Shown here in pieces: positions 12,782 through 25,757 of a DNA stretch of 64,000 nt. Under the pieces are notes generated by a model. It was given only the letters and a program-made list of their open reading frames with translations. It was not told the origin of the DNA and made no database searches. A program made the translations under genes and the position numbers. The stretch comes from Dryococelus australis (taxonomy: Eukaryota; Arthropoda; Insecta; Phasmatodea; Phasmatidae). The stretch spans positions 139,856,163-139,920,162 of the forward strand of contig CM057000.1 in NCBI GenBank assembly GCA_029891345.1, in the 5' to 3' direction. How positions within the stretch are numbered: position 1 is the stretch's first letter; each line of letters begins with the position of its first letter.

Positions 12782-14023
12782 GTTACGTTTCGCTTTGAAC
12801 TACTGCGCTCGACCTTCCCGAAATTTCTTTTGTTTGCCTTTTTCTGGCGTTTCTGTGTGGAAATCATGACACACTTAACTCGAAGTCTGTATGACTTTGG
12901 ACAAGGGTCGTAGCAAATTTCGGAGATTCTAAACCTTGAAGATGGCCGAGGGCATCAGGTATCAATCAATCAGAGCATCGAGGAGTCGGAAAAAATTGAC
13001 CCCAGTCAACTGCTTCCGACCGATGCAGTTAGTTACAATTTTCGCGAGAGACGTCTTGAATCAACGAGGCAGTAGCGTCATGAATGGCAAAAAGAAAGTC
13101 TGATTTTCCATGTGCTTGCAGACGAAGTAGTTTTCAGTAAGTGTTCATGATCTTAAATTAAGTTCTTTATATTGAATTTTAAAGTTTGGAGTCTTGCAAT
13201 GAGTGTGTGTAAATGTGGTGTGCAATTGAAAAGATTACCTTTTTAAAGTTTGTGTCTTGTCGCTCTCAATCAGTTGTAGCAAAGTATTTGTGTATACTTA
13301 GTGCCGCCAACAACACGCTATTTCTTTATGCGTTCTGACCATGTTTTTTTTCTCTTTGAATTACATATTATCATGAAAATAAGCATTCGGCAACGTTTGC
13401 GAATATTAAATTTCCTCTTTTAATTTATATTGAGATGATGAGAGAGTGAGTTTCATAGTCAGAATAACTATTTTTTACTAGTCTTGCAATAATTCACGAA
13501 TGCGTTAAGTGAGTTTCGTAATGTAGTACCATATATGGCTGACATCCAGCACCCGCTTTCTCTCAGAACATAAAATTCATTTGCCAGCAAACGCTTTCTG
13601 GTAAATACCACGTTACGAAAGTATTTATATGCTGCTCAATTAAATCCTGCTCATGATCAGTCAGAGTGTAAAAAGTTATTTGACAAACGCGATGCCGTAA
13701 TAATATTAGTAAATAATACTTTATTTTTTTCTAAGTCTTAAAAAAATTAAGGTAAATCTCGGAGTTTGTTTGAGGAAAGCAGGAAAGCAAAATGCACCGC
13801 ACAGATGAACGGTAAACTCTGAATACTACCTTAAAATGGTCAGGTTGGTTACTCAAAGCGTTTAGTGTGAGAGGCCAAATAACAGCGAGGCCATATGATC
13901 CAGCTTCGGTTCTGGTAGTTCGGTTGGTTCGGCGTGAAGAAGGGGTTGGGGCAGAAGGAAGTCGATAGTTGTGGTTGGTGTTACCACTGCGTGATCGTCG
14001 ATGGGATGTTCCGGGGCTTCGAC
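12780..14023. other. no gene seen
   Basis: No supported gene or repeat. A GC-richer patch at 13860-14020 leads into the 17-bp tandem repeat. Confidence 0.5.
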
Positions 14024-14079
14024 AACCTCGTAGTAAAGCGAACCTCGTAGTAACGCGAACCTCGTAGTAACGCGAACCT
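14024..14079. repeat. 17-bp tandem repeat, 3.3 copies
   Basis: aacctcgtagtaaagcg is followed by two copies of aacctcgtagtaacgcg and a partial copy. Only one position differs, so the expansion is recent. Confidence 0.95.
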
Positions 14080-17000
14080 ATAATTACTCCATGTGGAGCT
14101 GCCCTCAGTTAACATTACTTTACACTACCACGCCTCATTCATTACCCTTGGCATGAAAGAGCACCACTCCTAGAGCGCGTAAAAGAAATCTAAAAACAGC
14201 GAAAATAATTAATGTTATTGCATGCTTGAAAAAATGGATTCACAAGGCGAAACGTAATAAACGGTATAGATTTTTGTCATTTTTGGACATATAAACAGTT
14301 TAATAAAAGAAAAATAATTATTTGGTGGTTTTGTTATATACTGGTAAACGAGGAAATTTCCTTCTCTTCGAATAATAATATAATGTAAATATTAAAATGT
14401 TTACTTCTTCAGGTACCACCTACATACAAAGAGGCACAGCAGTGTTAAACAGAAATGTTATGTTTATAAATAAATATATATATCTACAAGCCTATATATG
14501 TATATATATATATATATATACAAACAGGCATAGTTTTTTCCGTTTTTACATGCATTTTGGAATATAAAATTTTCTAACATCCTGGTGTTAGGATAGTTTT
14601 TAAAAACTCAACGTCACTATATGTTATCACTTAATTTTAGTTTGTTTTTTTAAGAACTTATCAAAAATGTATTTTACGTGTATATCAAACACTGCGTATG
14701 TGAAGCAGAATATTACATGGTGGCATTTATTTTATTATGAAACCAAAATCACTTTCCAAATAATGTTTTTTTTTGTACGAACTTAAAATACAGAATAATT
14801 TATTATGTAGCAGATATTTTTTAATTTAAGTTTTTCCTTTCATTTTCGCTCATAATCAGACAGTCACATTAAAATGTATTTTTTTAAATACTTGTATGCC
14901 ACAGGAAAATGTAAAATAATATTTGCCGACTGCCTCACTCTGTTGGGCTTAACATTAAGCTTTTTGAACCCATCGGTAAAGTCATTGGTTGAAACCCAGG
15001 CCTCGGCCAATCAGAAATATTTCGACAGAAATTCTTAAATTTGTAGTTTGGCGGACACAATGTCGCCACAATGTGAGGGTTTTCTCAAAATTCTCTCTTA
15101 TCGCCCCCAGTTTTCATTCTTCCATCTAGCCTCAACAAAACTACCAACTATGCTTTTCCACAATTTCTAAATATATAGGTTTCTGACGGGAATATTGAAC
15201 TTGATGTACAATATGTCACTTGTCAGCACTCAGGAATATTAACGCTGAGAGCAGTTACAATGTAAATTATAAAATGCATTGAAAAGATTTTTTTACTCAC
15301 ATGAAAATATTGGGTATCACGGGGAAAAACAAACGTGTAACGTTCGTGCTTTCCTATCGTTTCCAGCCAGAGGTGTGTCAAACGTTTTAATTGTTTGTAG
15401 AAAACAATCTTCCATTAATAGGCTAGATACAGGCATCTGCATTCAGTGGCGTGTGGTGAGTTTTTTTTTTTACAGGGTAAGCAATATGATAGCCCCAACA
15501 TATTTGAGTGTTTTAGATAACATTTGCTAGTGCCAGGCTGTGGTTCCAATTTCAATTTCTACTAACAAACGCAACTTCCAACTTTGTTTACTCTCCACGT
15601 GTATTTTCCATCTTATAATACGTAATATTAGCTATAAAAACGGAAACGAAATTAATGTAATAATAATTAAACTGGATGTTATTTAGGGATCGTATTACAA
15701 ACTATAAGCAAACTCCTGTTTTCCCGAACACTTTCATACACTTTCCAAGGAAAAATGTAGGACTGGAGGAAGCAAACAGAACGACTACTTACCTTACCGA
15801 AAGAACGCGGTGGCATGTTGTTGCTTGCGAGTTCGATTCATTGCTAGTCGCTCCCGTTTGTGGAAAATGAATACTAGATAGCAGCACTATGCGTGTACGG
15901 TGCGGGAGTTACGAAACCCTGTTTCTCGAATCGGAAACGGGAAACTCAGGAGAAAAATGCGTTCAAATTTAAAGTTAAGGCGAAAACTATAAAGGGTCAA
16001 GCATTTCATATATGTAGGCCAATAGGGTAAGCAGTGCTTACCTTGCATCTGTGGAATAAACGCCACTGGTCTGTTCTCATCCCACAGTGTGTTAGCGTTG
16101 CATCAAAAGGGAACAACATACGCCTATCACTCACTTTAATTTATTGTTAATAAAATGGCAGTTTGCGTAAAACAGACATTGTCAGTAAAACTCATGTGAT
16201 AGATTAACATCTAATCTTCACACTTGTAAAATTTAAATTTCCAGCTAATGGCATTGAGTAAATGTTTGGTTTTTATTTCATAAACCACGTATTACTGACG
16301 TCATATACATTCTGTGACATTAAAGTGCCGTATTACAACGATAAAAGAAATATTCAAACATTTTTGTCTAACAATTATTGTGATATTTTTTTACATTTAC
16401 CATGATTTGAAACAGTGAGAAATGATGTATGTATGTATGCAATAACCAGTAAGAAATAGTTCTCATGTAAAATTTAATTTAGTTGAGTTTTGTTAAGTTG
16501 TTGGTAAAAAGGAAGCTTTTTTCACTGACATGTAAGTTTTCAAGTAGCACTGTTGGAAAAATATTTGATTATTATGTATTATATATTATATATATATATA
16601 TACACACACACATATACCATTTACCCAGAGCAAAAATTCGGTGCATTGTTTTCTTCTTGTACTCTCTCCAGGTCTCGTTTACGTTTAGCGGAATGATACG
16701 TTGAGAGAAGCCAGAAATTATTAGAACTCGAGCAGGTCTCCAGAAAAGTTGGATCTAACCATGAATACATCATATTATGAAAATCAACAACGTAATTTTT
16801 GGGTGGTTTATAAATAATATATTGCATTATCGTTTTTTTTTTGTTTAGGTTTTATTTAACCTAATTTTCGAGGTGTATGTTCAGCCTTCTCACACTGAGA
16901 AAAATGTTTACGTCAGGCAAATAATTTTTACCGTAATAAATCCTTTGTCTTATAAAACATGCAGCTAGATGGATAAATTCAAATCCCGTGTGTTAAAAGG

Positions 17001-19311
17001 TAGAGATCATTATTTATTACGGTGGAAAAATAATAAATTACAGGTAAATATAGGCAGAAATACCGACTAAATTATTTTGAAAAGTCAGCAGAAATTCACA
17101 AAACCCTGATATGAAATACTGCGTATTTGCTTGCACTGGGTTGAAAAGAGGGTTTTGAAAATTTTTGTTCTGAGTGTTGGTGAAAGCACTACGTGCGCTT
17201 GTGCCCCCCCCCCCCCCCCGGTTCCATTCATAACCCACAAACCCTACTACCACGCATAACAGGAGTTTGGTAATGGTTCGGGGGGGGGGGGGGTTCACCC
17301 CCTGCCCGTAAATACATCAATTTCCGTAATGTAGCGAATAAATTCAAACGGCATCAGACCAACCCACTTCCCCCCCCCCCCCCATTTCGACCCCCCTGAA
17401 CGCACTCGACGGAAACGGGGTGCGAATGCGAATATTAATGGCTCGTTTACCCACGGCGATTATCTGCAAGCGCTGGGCTGACTGTGCGTGGACATTTCCA
17501 GGAAGCAGCGTCACAGAATAACACTAAAAATCTGGACAATTTTAACAGCGCCGCTGCATCATACGCGACTAACGCCATGTGTGGTCGTGCATGTTATGTC
17601 ACACGTTATGTCCAAGCGTGGTACAGTAGTTGACCAGATCCTGTGGAACGGCAACGCGTTAAAAACACACATATTTTCCTTTACGAAAGGCGTGTATAGG
17701 TATGTTATCAATGTAAAACATAAAATATGAAAGATCTGTAAAGAGGTAATAGATTTACTAACATAATTTAAAATGTACTGTATTTGGGACTACTGTAAAT
17801 CCTCTATTAACCGAAACACGTTTAACCGGAATACCTATTAAAGGAAACGGCCATACAGTGTTATTACAAAATACAAACAATTTAACATGCTATAGTGTAC
17901 TGATTTTTGGAGGCATATTTCCCCAACAAGAATTCTTAACGTAAAATTCAATTTATTTTAGGTAGTTGTTTTGCTGCTTATGTTAATTTATCATACAATT
18001 GCATACTGACATACTTAATTAAACCCTCAATTGTATATTATTTGAAATGTTTGTGTATTTTTAATTTCTTATATAAAAATGTATATATAGGTTTTCCCTT
18101 CGGCTTTATTTAACGGAAGATTCTAGAAAATCAATAGTATTTGCTATTACATGATACATCATCCCATCATTTCGAAAGAAAAGTCTAACTTTAAAAAAAG
18201 TCAATTTTTCGCTAATAGCTATTCTTCATATTTAAGAAGAGAGGGGGTATTACAGACTGAGATATAGGAACCGCAGTAAACAAGTATTTCGCCAAGTTAA
18301 CTTTAAGAATTTGAAGTTTACTTCGTTCTTAAACGGCATATCTCATTTCTGCAATGTTTTCGCCTCTTTACCAAGCATAATGCTAAACTATATTTGCATC
18401 CTTGCAACCATTTTCTTTAAATGAGTAAAATAATTAAGCAAATAAAGGTTACGTCAAACTTTTCTCACTGAATTTCTGATATTTCATATATAACAAGTTC
18501 CATGTGGGTTCATCAGAATCACGAAGTTATTAAATTCATTGGATAAGTTGTTCAATGAACTCAAAAGTCCAAGTTTCCTTTCGCAAGCGATGTGGTAGGT
18601 CAGATATTCCGCAGAGCGAGGACTCAGGGGTTTCTACTTGGAATCTTCGCGCGAACACATTTGGAGAGTGCTCTTCCAAGTATATATAATTCCCCGCTAC
18701 CATTACACGGTGAAGTTGTAAAAGCTGGAGGGCTCCAATCGCCAGCGAATGTAAAAAGTAGGCAATTTCCTCTTGTCATCCAGTTAGAATTCGCGCGCTT
18801 TACGGCTGTGACGCCGGAAAACCGTCATGTAACTTTTATCAATGTCAAGTGTAAAAAAATTTTAATTTCATTCATAACTGCTGTTTGAAAATTTTCCCGT
18901 CTGGTAAACAGACATTTGGTAATTTTAGGGCTTGTACCTTCGTTGTGTGAGATGCAAAAATCTAACGTCACATTTACGTATAATTTACAGACTTAAAACA
19001 AGTACCCTTAATTCGCCTTCGTTGGAAAATAAAGACAACTGATTATATATATAAGAAAATCTCAGTTTTGAACATGCACTAAGATAAATTATTTATGTAT
19101 ATGAACTATTGTGAGCAAAGAGAGCAATTTGAAGGCCCTCGCAACAGACATTATCTACTAATAATACATTGTATCGCGACTTCAAGCGGTTATTTTTCAG
19201 AGTGGTGAAATGTGTACTCTGTATTTATTAGTCACATGGCATCGTTTATATTTAAAAAAAAATGGCGGAAAGGTAGAAATTTGTTGAAAGGATAAGTTTA
19301 GCATGGCCTTG
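14080..19311. other. no gene seen; microsatellites
   Basis: AT-rich sequence with TA-rich runs near 14496-14520 and 16589-16612. Short frames at 17488-17730 and 18592-18888 have no recognisable domain. The latter starts in a GC-rich stretch and is the least unlikely coding candidate here, but I cannot support it. Confidence 0.45.
17204..17383. repeat. C16 / G14 / C14 homopolymer triplet
   Basis: Homopolymers at 17204-17219 (C), 17280-17293 (G) and 17370-17383 (C) are evenly placed about 76 and 90 bp apart. The C and G tracts can pair as hairpin stems, and the G tract could form a quadruplex. Confidence 0.9.
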
Positions 19312-19339
19312 AAAAGTGCTCACTTTACCGTGAATAGCC
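19312..19339 (-). mobile_element. solo MITE terminus
   Basis: aaaagtgctcactttaccgt followed by gaatagcc is one near-perfect family end. No matching interior or opposite end was seen nearby, so it is a fragment. Confidence 0.7.
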
Positions 19340-20624
19340 TCTAAACGAAGTCAAAGTTTCGAATTTTCCCACTTTTGAAGAGATTGCAGTTGTTACTACA
19401 AGAACTAGGAAAACTGATAAATGAAATGTATTTATGTGAACTGCATTTGTTAAAGGAAAGAAAATTGGCGATTTTAGAGGAGAGTTTAGTGGCATTAATA
19501 AGGGGAAAACTGCGTTGGCTTATATCAGCTTCCAAGGTTAGCAAAGCGGACTTGAGAGATCATATGTATTAAGGAACACTATGTAGCAGGCGCTTCACTT
19601 ATGTTAAAATTCACTTCTAGCTGCCTACCATAACACAACGTAGGATAAGAAAGCGCATTTTAATGCATAATGAACAACGCGATTATTAATGTTAAAAAAA
19701 AAAAAAAAAACATTTCGCACAGATCTTACCCGGTAAATATTAAAATACATCCTTCATAAAGAGATGTTTTTTCATGTGGAGCATCACTTAAACTAAAAAT
19801 TTGAAGGAAGCCCCACCTTTGTTTCAGGTGGCAGTGTAATAGAAACGACCTCCCAACCCAACCTCAGCAAATCGCGTACGAGGCATCTGCTACATGAAGG
19901 CATGAGAAGCCAGAAATTATAAAATTACCTCACAGCACACAGTCAGTAAATTATGACCCCACTTTGTTTCTATACTGGCCAAAATTGTAAAACCGTTTTA
20001 AATAATTAAAATTTGTATGTATATATACAGTAATTATATATAAGGATTTCATATACAATTTGTTGCTCTTGTCGCTTATCTTTTCTCTATGTGCCACCCT
20101 TAAAATGCTCATTTACAATACGCTGATAGTAAAATCACAATGAAGTACGATATAATAAATTGTTCAAATACAGTTAATTTATAAATATAAAAAAAACACA
20201 GAGAACGATTCTTTGGCGCAAGGAAAATCGTATCCAATCTCAGTTCTTTTTGTTTAGTGGGATTGTTTTGCACGCCTTACATTGAACTAGCAAATAAAAT
20301 ATTAAAACATTCAAAATGTACTTTTGATTTCTACCTCACTATTTTTCAACAATAAAAAAAAAAAAAAAAACTGACCCCAAGCTTAGTATTTTCATGTCAC
20401 AAATTACTAAGATGCACTTAAAAATATATGGATATGAAATTAACTTACAAACATATGCGTGGCAAATTAAATTATTGAGTTCAAGCAAAAATATGCTATG
20501 GCAGCACCATTATCTGCCATAATCTTACGAGCGGCGCAATAACTACTCTTTTTTTCCTACTGTTCACCTGGAGCACACGGTAATAAAATCCGAAGTCATT
20601 CACAATTAATAACGCAGTACTATT

Positions 20625-21021
20625 GGCTGTTCACGGTAAAATGAGCCCTTTTGAAAGCCCTGCTTGAGATCGACTTGTATGCACGTTGTGCAATCTCATT
20701 GCCATGTGCCTGGCCACCATGTTCATGCGTCGGTTAGGTTAAACTGAAATCATTACGTAAGTAAATATTTCACAAATCTGCTCACTTTCTCACTTCGATG
20801 CATTAAAAAATAACAGAAACCGAAAGATACATTTAACTTATCACAAGTGGTTACCTCAAAACGTTTTATTTAACGTTAAGATATGGGACTACTTTCCCTC
20901 CATCGTTACCAACTTTACTGAGCGAATGTCACTCAGTGCTCCCGTTAAAATACATGCAGGTAGGAGCAGTGGATTTTTTCTAAGTTTGGTTTAAAAAGTG
21001 TTTGCTTTATTGTGAACATCC
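20625..21021 (+). mobile_element. TTCACGGTAAAGTGAGC MITE, full-length copy
   Basis: 397 bp with left end GGCTGTTCACGGTAAAATGA and a diverged right end (tttgctttattgtgaacatcc). The interior parallels 23890-24306 throughout, including actactttcc-tccatc-ttac and gcgaatgtcactcagtgctc. Confidence 0.9.
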
Positions 21022-21774
21022 TTTACTTAAATTTCTTCCTAAAATTTTCATTAAAATTTAATAATCTCGTCGACCGGACCTTGTTTCTTGAAAATCTCGG
21101 TTAGAGTGTTTATTCCCGTTTATTCGGATAACTTCAGTCGCGATTGACGTTACTAGCCAGCAACATGGCAGGAAACTAATGGGAACATTTTATTGGGGTA
21201 TTAATTTCTTTGGTGCTAAAATGTGTGGACTAATGATCCCATTGACGCGTTTTTGTATTTTCTACGTGTCTTCTTTGAATTCTTCCTGGCGTTCAATTCC
21301 TTATAGACTTTCGCCTTCGGTAAATTCCTGATTTTTTTTCCCATGTAGGGCTTCTACCTTTCCAGCCGCTTCTGCAGCTGGTATGAGTTCATTTCCTATG
21401 ACGTTTTATGTTGCTTCGTGGCGAACCTCTGATGCGGTTCTGCGAAATCAAACTGTAATCGTGATTCCTGGTCCCAACGTCAGGGGGACCGTTCACATGT
21501 TTTGTTCGGCAGCCACGTGGATTGTAAGGACGGGAGGGAGATGCTGTCCCAGGAGAAGAACGTCTATTAGAACGGGATACCAGAGAACCGGGGTTGAATT
21601 TCAACTCTCAATTCTGCACAGGGGTTGATCGTTCAGGTCTCGCCACCTCTTACGGCTGGAACTTCCCGGTGAGCTGCGTTCGGACAGAGAGTTATGACGC
21701 TCACGTTTCGAATCACGTTTCTATTGAGACGTATACGCTCGCGAAGGGGATTTCCTATCATAGTCTATATTCAA

Positions 21775-21925
21775 GGTTTATTCAGATTTTTTGAATAGAA
21801 ATTTTGAAAAATCATCCCGTATATGACATGTTTGGATTTTTTCTTAAATACGCCATGTATTACACGCGTTTTATACTCGTGTGTAAACAACGCTAGCTTA
21901 TTTTTCGTTAAATTTAAATTTAACT
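21775..21925 (-). repeat. interspersed repeat family R1, minus copy
   Basis: The reverse complement contains gatgatttttcaaaatttct and a gtaatacatgg-gtattt stretch that line up with the R1 copies at 4650 and 5693. It is more diverged than those two. Confidence 0.55.
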
Positions 21926-22079
21926 TAGAGTTTATTTATAAATTGCAATATTTAATTCATAATTGAAACTAATTACAACAGTGAGAAAGTATGTGTGTTG
22001 GTAATGCTTTGTACGAAATTGCTTTTATGCAAAATATTATTACACTTAGTGCGCTCGAATGCGGCGCGTTGTCCCTTTA

Positions 22080-22979
22080 CACCGTAAAAAAAAAAAAATT
22101 TGTGATTTTTACTGAGAAAATCTTTGTAATTTTACAAATGCTTGCAAAATTACAGATATGTATCTTGAAAAACTACTCATTTGTAAAACTGCAAGGTCCG
22201 TGTTTGTAATATACGTCAAGAAATGTTTGTGTTGCACTGGCACGCTTGCGCGAGCTTCAGCAAAGTGGCGGACACCCGACAACGTAAAACTGTATATAGC
22301 TGTTTGTGCAAACACTAATGGGCGACGCAAAGTGTAGCTGCGTTCAAAAAGAAATGTATTGCAAGTTTTTAATCACGTGAAACACTTAAAACAACTCAAA
22401 TAATCACAATAAAACGACAATTTCAATACAACGTGACCAGCTACACAGAACTCTCAAATCGGCTCTCGATGCATCGTTTTTAAGAGACGTCCATGTCTCA
22501 TAACTCAACAACTGAACATTTAAAACGAAATAAATATACCTATTCTTCTTAACCGATAATTATTATTATTTTGTAGGCATCCGCTAGCAGCTATATTCAA
22601 AGTAAAAATAAACGTTAAGTTGATCTTGTGGTTAATGGTATCGACTAATATTAAAAGTGGCGAGGGTTCTCATCCCTGTGCTGGCAACGTGTAACATTTT
22701 TTTTTTCGAAGACATATTTTTTAATATTTATTTTAATACTTCTCTATAATTAAAATCATCACAAGTGTTTTCTAGAAGATAAAATAGTAATCTTATATAC
22801 ATTTCTCATTACTGTCAGTTGTGATGCAAGGCTATCATTTGTAATATTACAAATACATTTTTTTTGGAAATTTTACACGAAAACTCTTTGTAGTTTTACA
22901 AAGTATGTTCCGATGTTCTTGGCAAGTGCGTTTCCAAGGATTTTCCTTATAAAAGTACAAAAGAAATTTAATTGTAGTG
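22080..22979. mobile_element. TIR element carrying a tRNA-like block
   Basis: The left end begins acaccgtaaaaaa and continues tttgtgatttttactgagaa. The right end, reverse-complemented, reads acactacaattaaa then cttttgtacttttataagga: a diverged but collinear inverted arm. Short palindromes ttgtaattttacaaat and tttgtaatattacaaat lie near each end. There is no transposase ORF. A tRNA-like block sits inside at 22619-22688. Confidence 0.5.
22619..22688 (+). other. tRNA-like pseudo-module
   Basis: 70 nt of tRNA size. An A-box-like tggttaatggta is followed by the B-box ggttctcatcc. The T-arm is intact (agggttctcatccct can pair as a stem with a seven-base loop). The ends gttg and caac can pair as part of an acceptor stem, and the D and anticodon arms are eroded. 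It is probably a pseudo-tRNA. Confidence 0.5.
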
Positions 22980-23889
22980 TGATTTCCAAAACTTGGTTAA
23001 GGTTGGTTTACATGGGGTCGCGGAATATCCTAGCAGCATAACTTTAGCAGGGCGTCAGAAAAGTTCGAAGTAACCTAGAATGGACTACATAAAATATTAA
23101 ACGCTTCAAGGACACGTCCAGGACACGTGAGGTGCGACGGAAAGTAAGTAGCATAGACAAGGCTACTTGATGCTGTTAGTTAAAGATTTCAATTCAAAAT
23201 GTGTTTTCTGTTTCCTTAGAATTTTAAGCTCTGTATACAGGCTTTGAATACAGCAATCTGTTCAGAAAATATACAACATGGTCGCTGTATTTTAAAACTA
23301 CGTTTCACACAAGAGTAAATATTGTAAACATATTGCTACTGACAACAATTTTTGCTAAATGCAACACTCAGCGACCACAATCGTGTTTCAATAACCAAAT
23401 TTATGAACTGCAACAAAATAACGACTTAAAGTTCTGTCATGAATAGAGAATTCTGTGTAATATTCCATAGTTGGAAATAATTAGAATGGGCATAGTATAA
23501 TGATAGCCTTACGGTTGTTGGTATGCTAAGTGGACGGATTTGTCACATTTATCCCTGTGCTTATGGTTCATTCATTTTTATCAGGATCGCGTCTCTTGTG
23601 GCGTTAGGTAAGACGATTATCAAGATGCAAACCTACACTTCACAAAAAAGTTTCGAATATTGTGAGATAAGGAAGGTTGTGTGATAGGAGTGAAGTGTAG
23701 CAGTGCTTTTGTGTTCAATGGAGAGTGCACTGAGGCATTGAACATGGATGGGAGAAGCTGGAAACGGCAGTTTATAGTCGTCCACAACCCCCAGAAACAC
23801 TTCCGGATCTCATCAGCAATGTCCAGAGGGGCCTTCGTCTGGAAGATGACATCAACAAATTGATTACAAGCATGCCAAGGCGTGTTATA

Positions 23890-24306
23890 GGCTGTTCGCG
23901 GTGAAATGCGCACTTTCGAAAGCCCTGCTTAAGATCTACTTGTACGCACACGGTGTATTCTTCCGCCTTATGAAAAATTAGCATTGCCATGGGCCTCGTC
24001 ACTTTATTCATGCGTCGGCCAAGTGAAACTGTGAAATTATTAAGAAAGTAAATACTTTACAAATCTGCTCAATTTTACACTCCGGTGTATCAGAAAAATA
24101 CAAAGCGAAAGAAATACTTTTATGTCATCACATATGGTTACCTAACCCTTTTATTCGAAGTTAAGATATGGAACTACTTTCCATCCATCTTTACCAACTT
24201 TACCTGGCGAATTTCACTCAGTGCGCCCGTTAAAATATATGCATCCAAAGGCAGTGACTTTTTTCTAAGGTTCATTTCTAAAGTGCTCGCTCTATCGTGA
24301 ACAGCC
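23890..24306 (+). mobile_element. TTCACGGTAAAGTGAGC MITE, full-length copy
   Basis: 417 bp. The left end is GGCTGTTCGCGGTGAAATGC and the right end gctcgctctatcgtgaacag then cc. The interior is collinear with 20625-21021. Open frames of 71-79 codons across it, on either strand, are chance frames. Confidence 0.9.
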
Positions 24307-24408
24307 TTTAGGGACCTGTACAACGCACATGGAGGCCATATACGGTACCAAGCTGCAGTGGGAATAAAGAAACCCTTCCTAGTAATACACATAAATCAGT
24401 TCATTTTA

Positions 24409-24665
24409 GGGGCCACGGTGCCTAAGCGGTTAGACTACTTGCCTCCCACCAAGGCGAACCGGGTTCAACCCCCGGCCGGTCCACTCCGGATTTTCGCATG
24501 TGGGGATCGTGCCGGACGATGCCGCTTGTCGGCGAGTTATCTCGGGGATATCCCGCTTCCCTCGCCCTTGCATTCCGGCGCTGCTCCATTCTCGCCTCAT
24601 TACACCCTCGTCGATCCTCAAGACTTTGTTGCTAAGAGCCGCCGAAATTTCTCAACTCTCTCAAT
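24409..24665 (+). mobile_element. tRNA-derived SINE, most complete copy
   Basis: The head has an A-box tgcctaagcggttagactac and a B-box gggttcaacccccgg. The body reads cggacgatgccgcttgtcgg, then ctgctccattctcgcctcat, and ends near ctaagagccgccgaaa. It matches the copies at 10020, 10730, 32679 and 50691, and the 29420 fragment. Pol III transcription from the internal boxes is expected for this class. The 118-codon frame across it is SINE read-through. Confidence 0.9.
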
Positions 24666-25757
24666 ATCGAGTACAATACTCTTCGCCCGTCAACGGGACC
24701 GTCATATATCTTAGGTAATATAAAAATTTCGCATGTTCCTATAACGAATTATTATTGTTGTGATAAAAATTTCTACATTGCAGCTGGGCACAAACAGGTC
24801 CTACACTATTTTATTCCAGCTAATATTACTACCTGGTTACCACGCTGGGCCGGATAACCTGCTGGAATATATACAATACTCCATGCAAAGGAGTGTGGAT
24901 GCATAAATGTAAACCAGAGAAAGTATTTTTGGGTTGAATTTTATTTATAAGCGGTTGGGCGGATAGTGCAGATGGAAAATTTTATAGTCTCTAAATCTGA
25001 ATCAGTGAGAATTTCAATTTTTTAAATCAGTCAACAGCACATGCATTTTTCAACAGTCACTTGACTCAATTTAACTGACGAATAAGTGAAGATATGCTAG
25101 TGTTCATTCACTTCATGATATAGTTTAATTTCTCACTGATTCATTAGCCATTTCATTAATTTTTTTTTCAATGTTTTATTTTGACTGACCGTTTAGATAA
25201 ATAAACAACGTGTGTCAAATGAAATAAGAAAACACAAACTAATAAAACCATAAAACAAATGAATCACGTGTTTAAGAAACAATATAAGTCACAAGCAACA
25301 CTTTGTACAGGAATTGAAAAAAAAAAAAAAACATCATAGGCATTGGCATGTGTCAAAATACATAGATATGAAATTATATATACAGTATAAAGTGAATTTA
25401 CAATTGTTTAACATGAAAAACATAAACATAGTATTTACAACCCCCCAGAAAACAATATTTAAAAATGCTGGACTTACGTTTTTTTTCTCAAATTCAGAAA
25501 ATGAAATCAAAGTAAATTGTTCTGAAGTGTGTTGAGTTTGCTTTAAGGCAGTAAATAATTATACATTAAGTATGTAGTGGTGTATACAAAGTAATACTGA
25601 ACTCTAACACAGAAATATATATAAAATAACACAAATTAATATGAATAAGTATTCGTGCAGTCTCCAATGAACAAGTCTTGCTGATGATATGTTAAAGTCT
25701 ATTTCGAACTAATTAATCACGAGGATGGGTTTGCTTTCCTTCCTTTGCCCATTTCGG

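Noticed and set aside
12614-12913. 99-codon ORF
   Set aside because: Its core is a TA microsatellite.
24409-24490. A genuine tRNA gene
   Set aside because: A- and B-boxes are good, but the sequence continues into a shared SINE body and the head recurs at five loci with the same tail.
24358-24714. 118-codon ORF
   Set aside because: It is read-through of a tRNA-derived SINE, with a similar open frame on the other strand.
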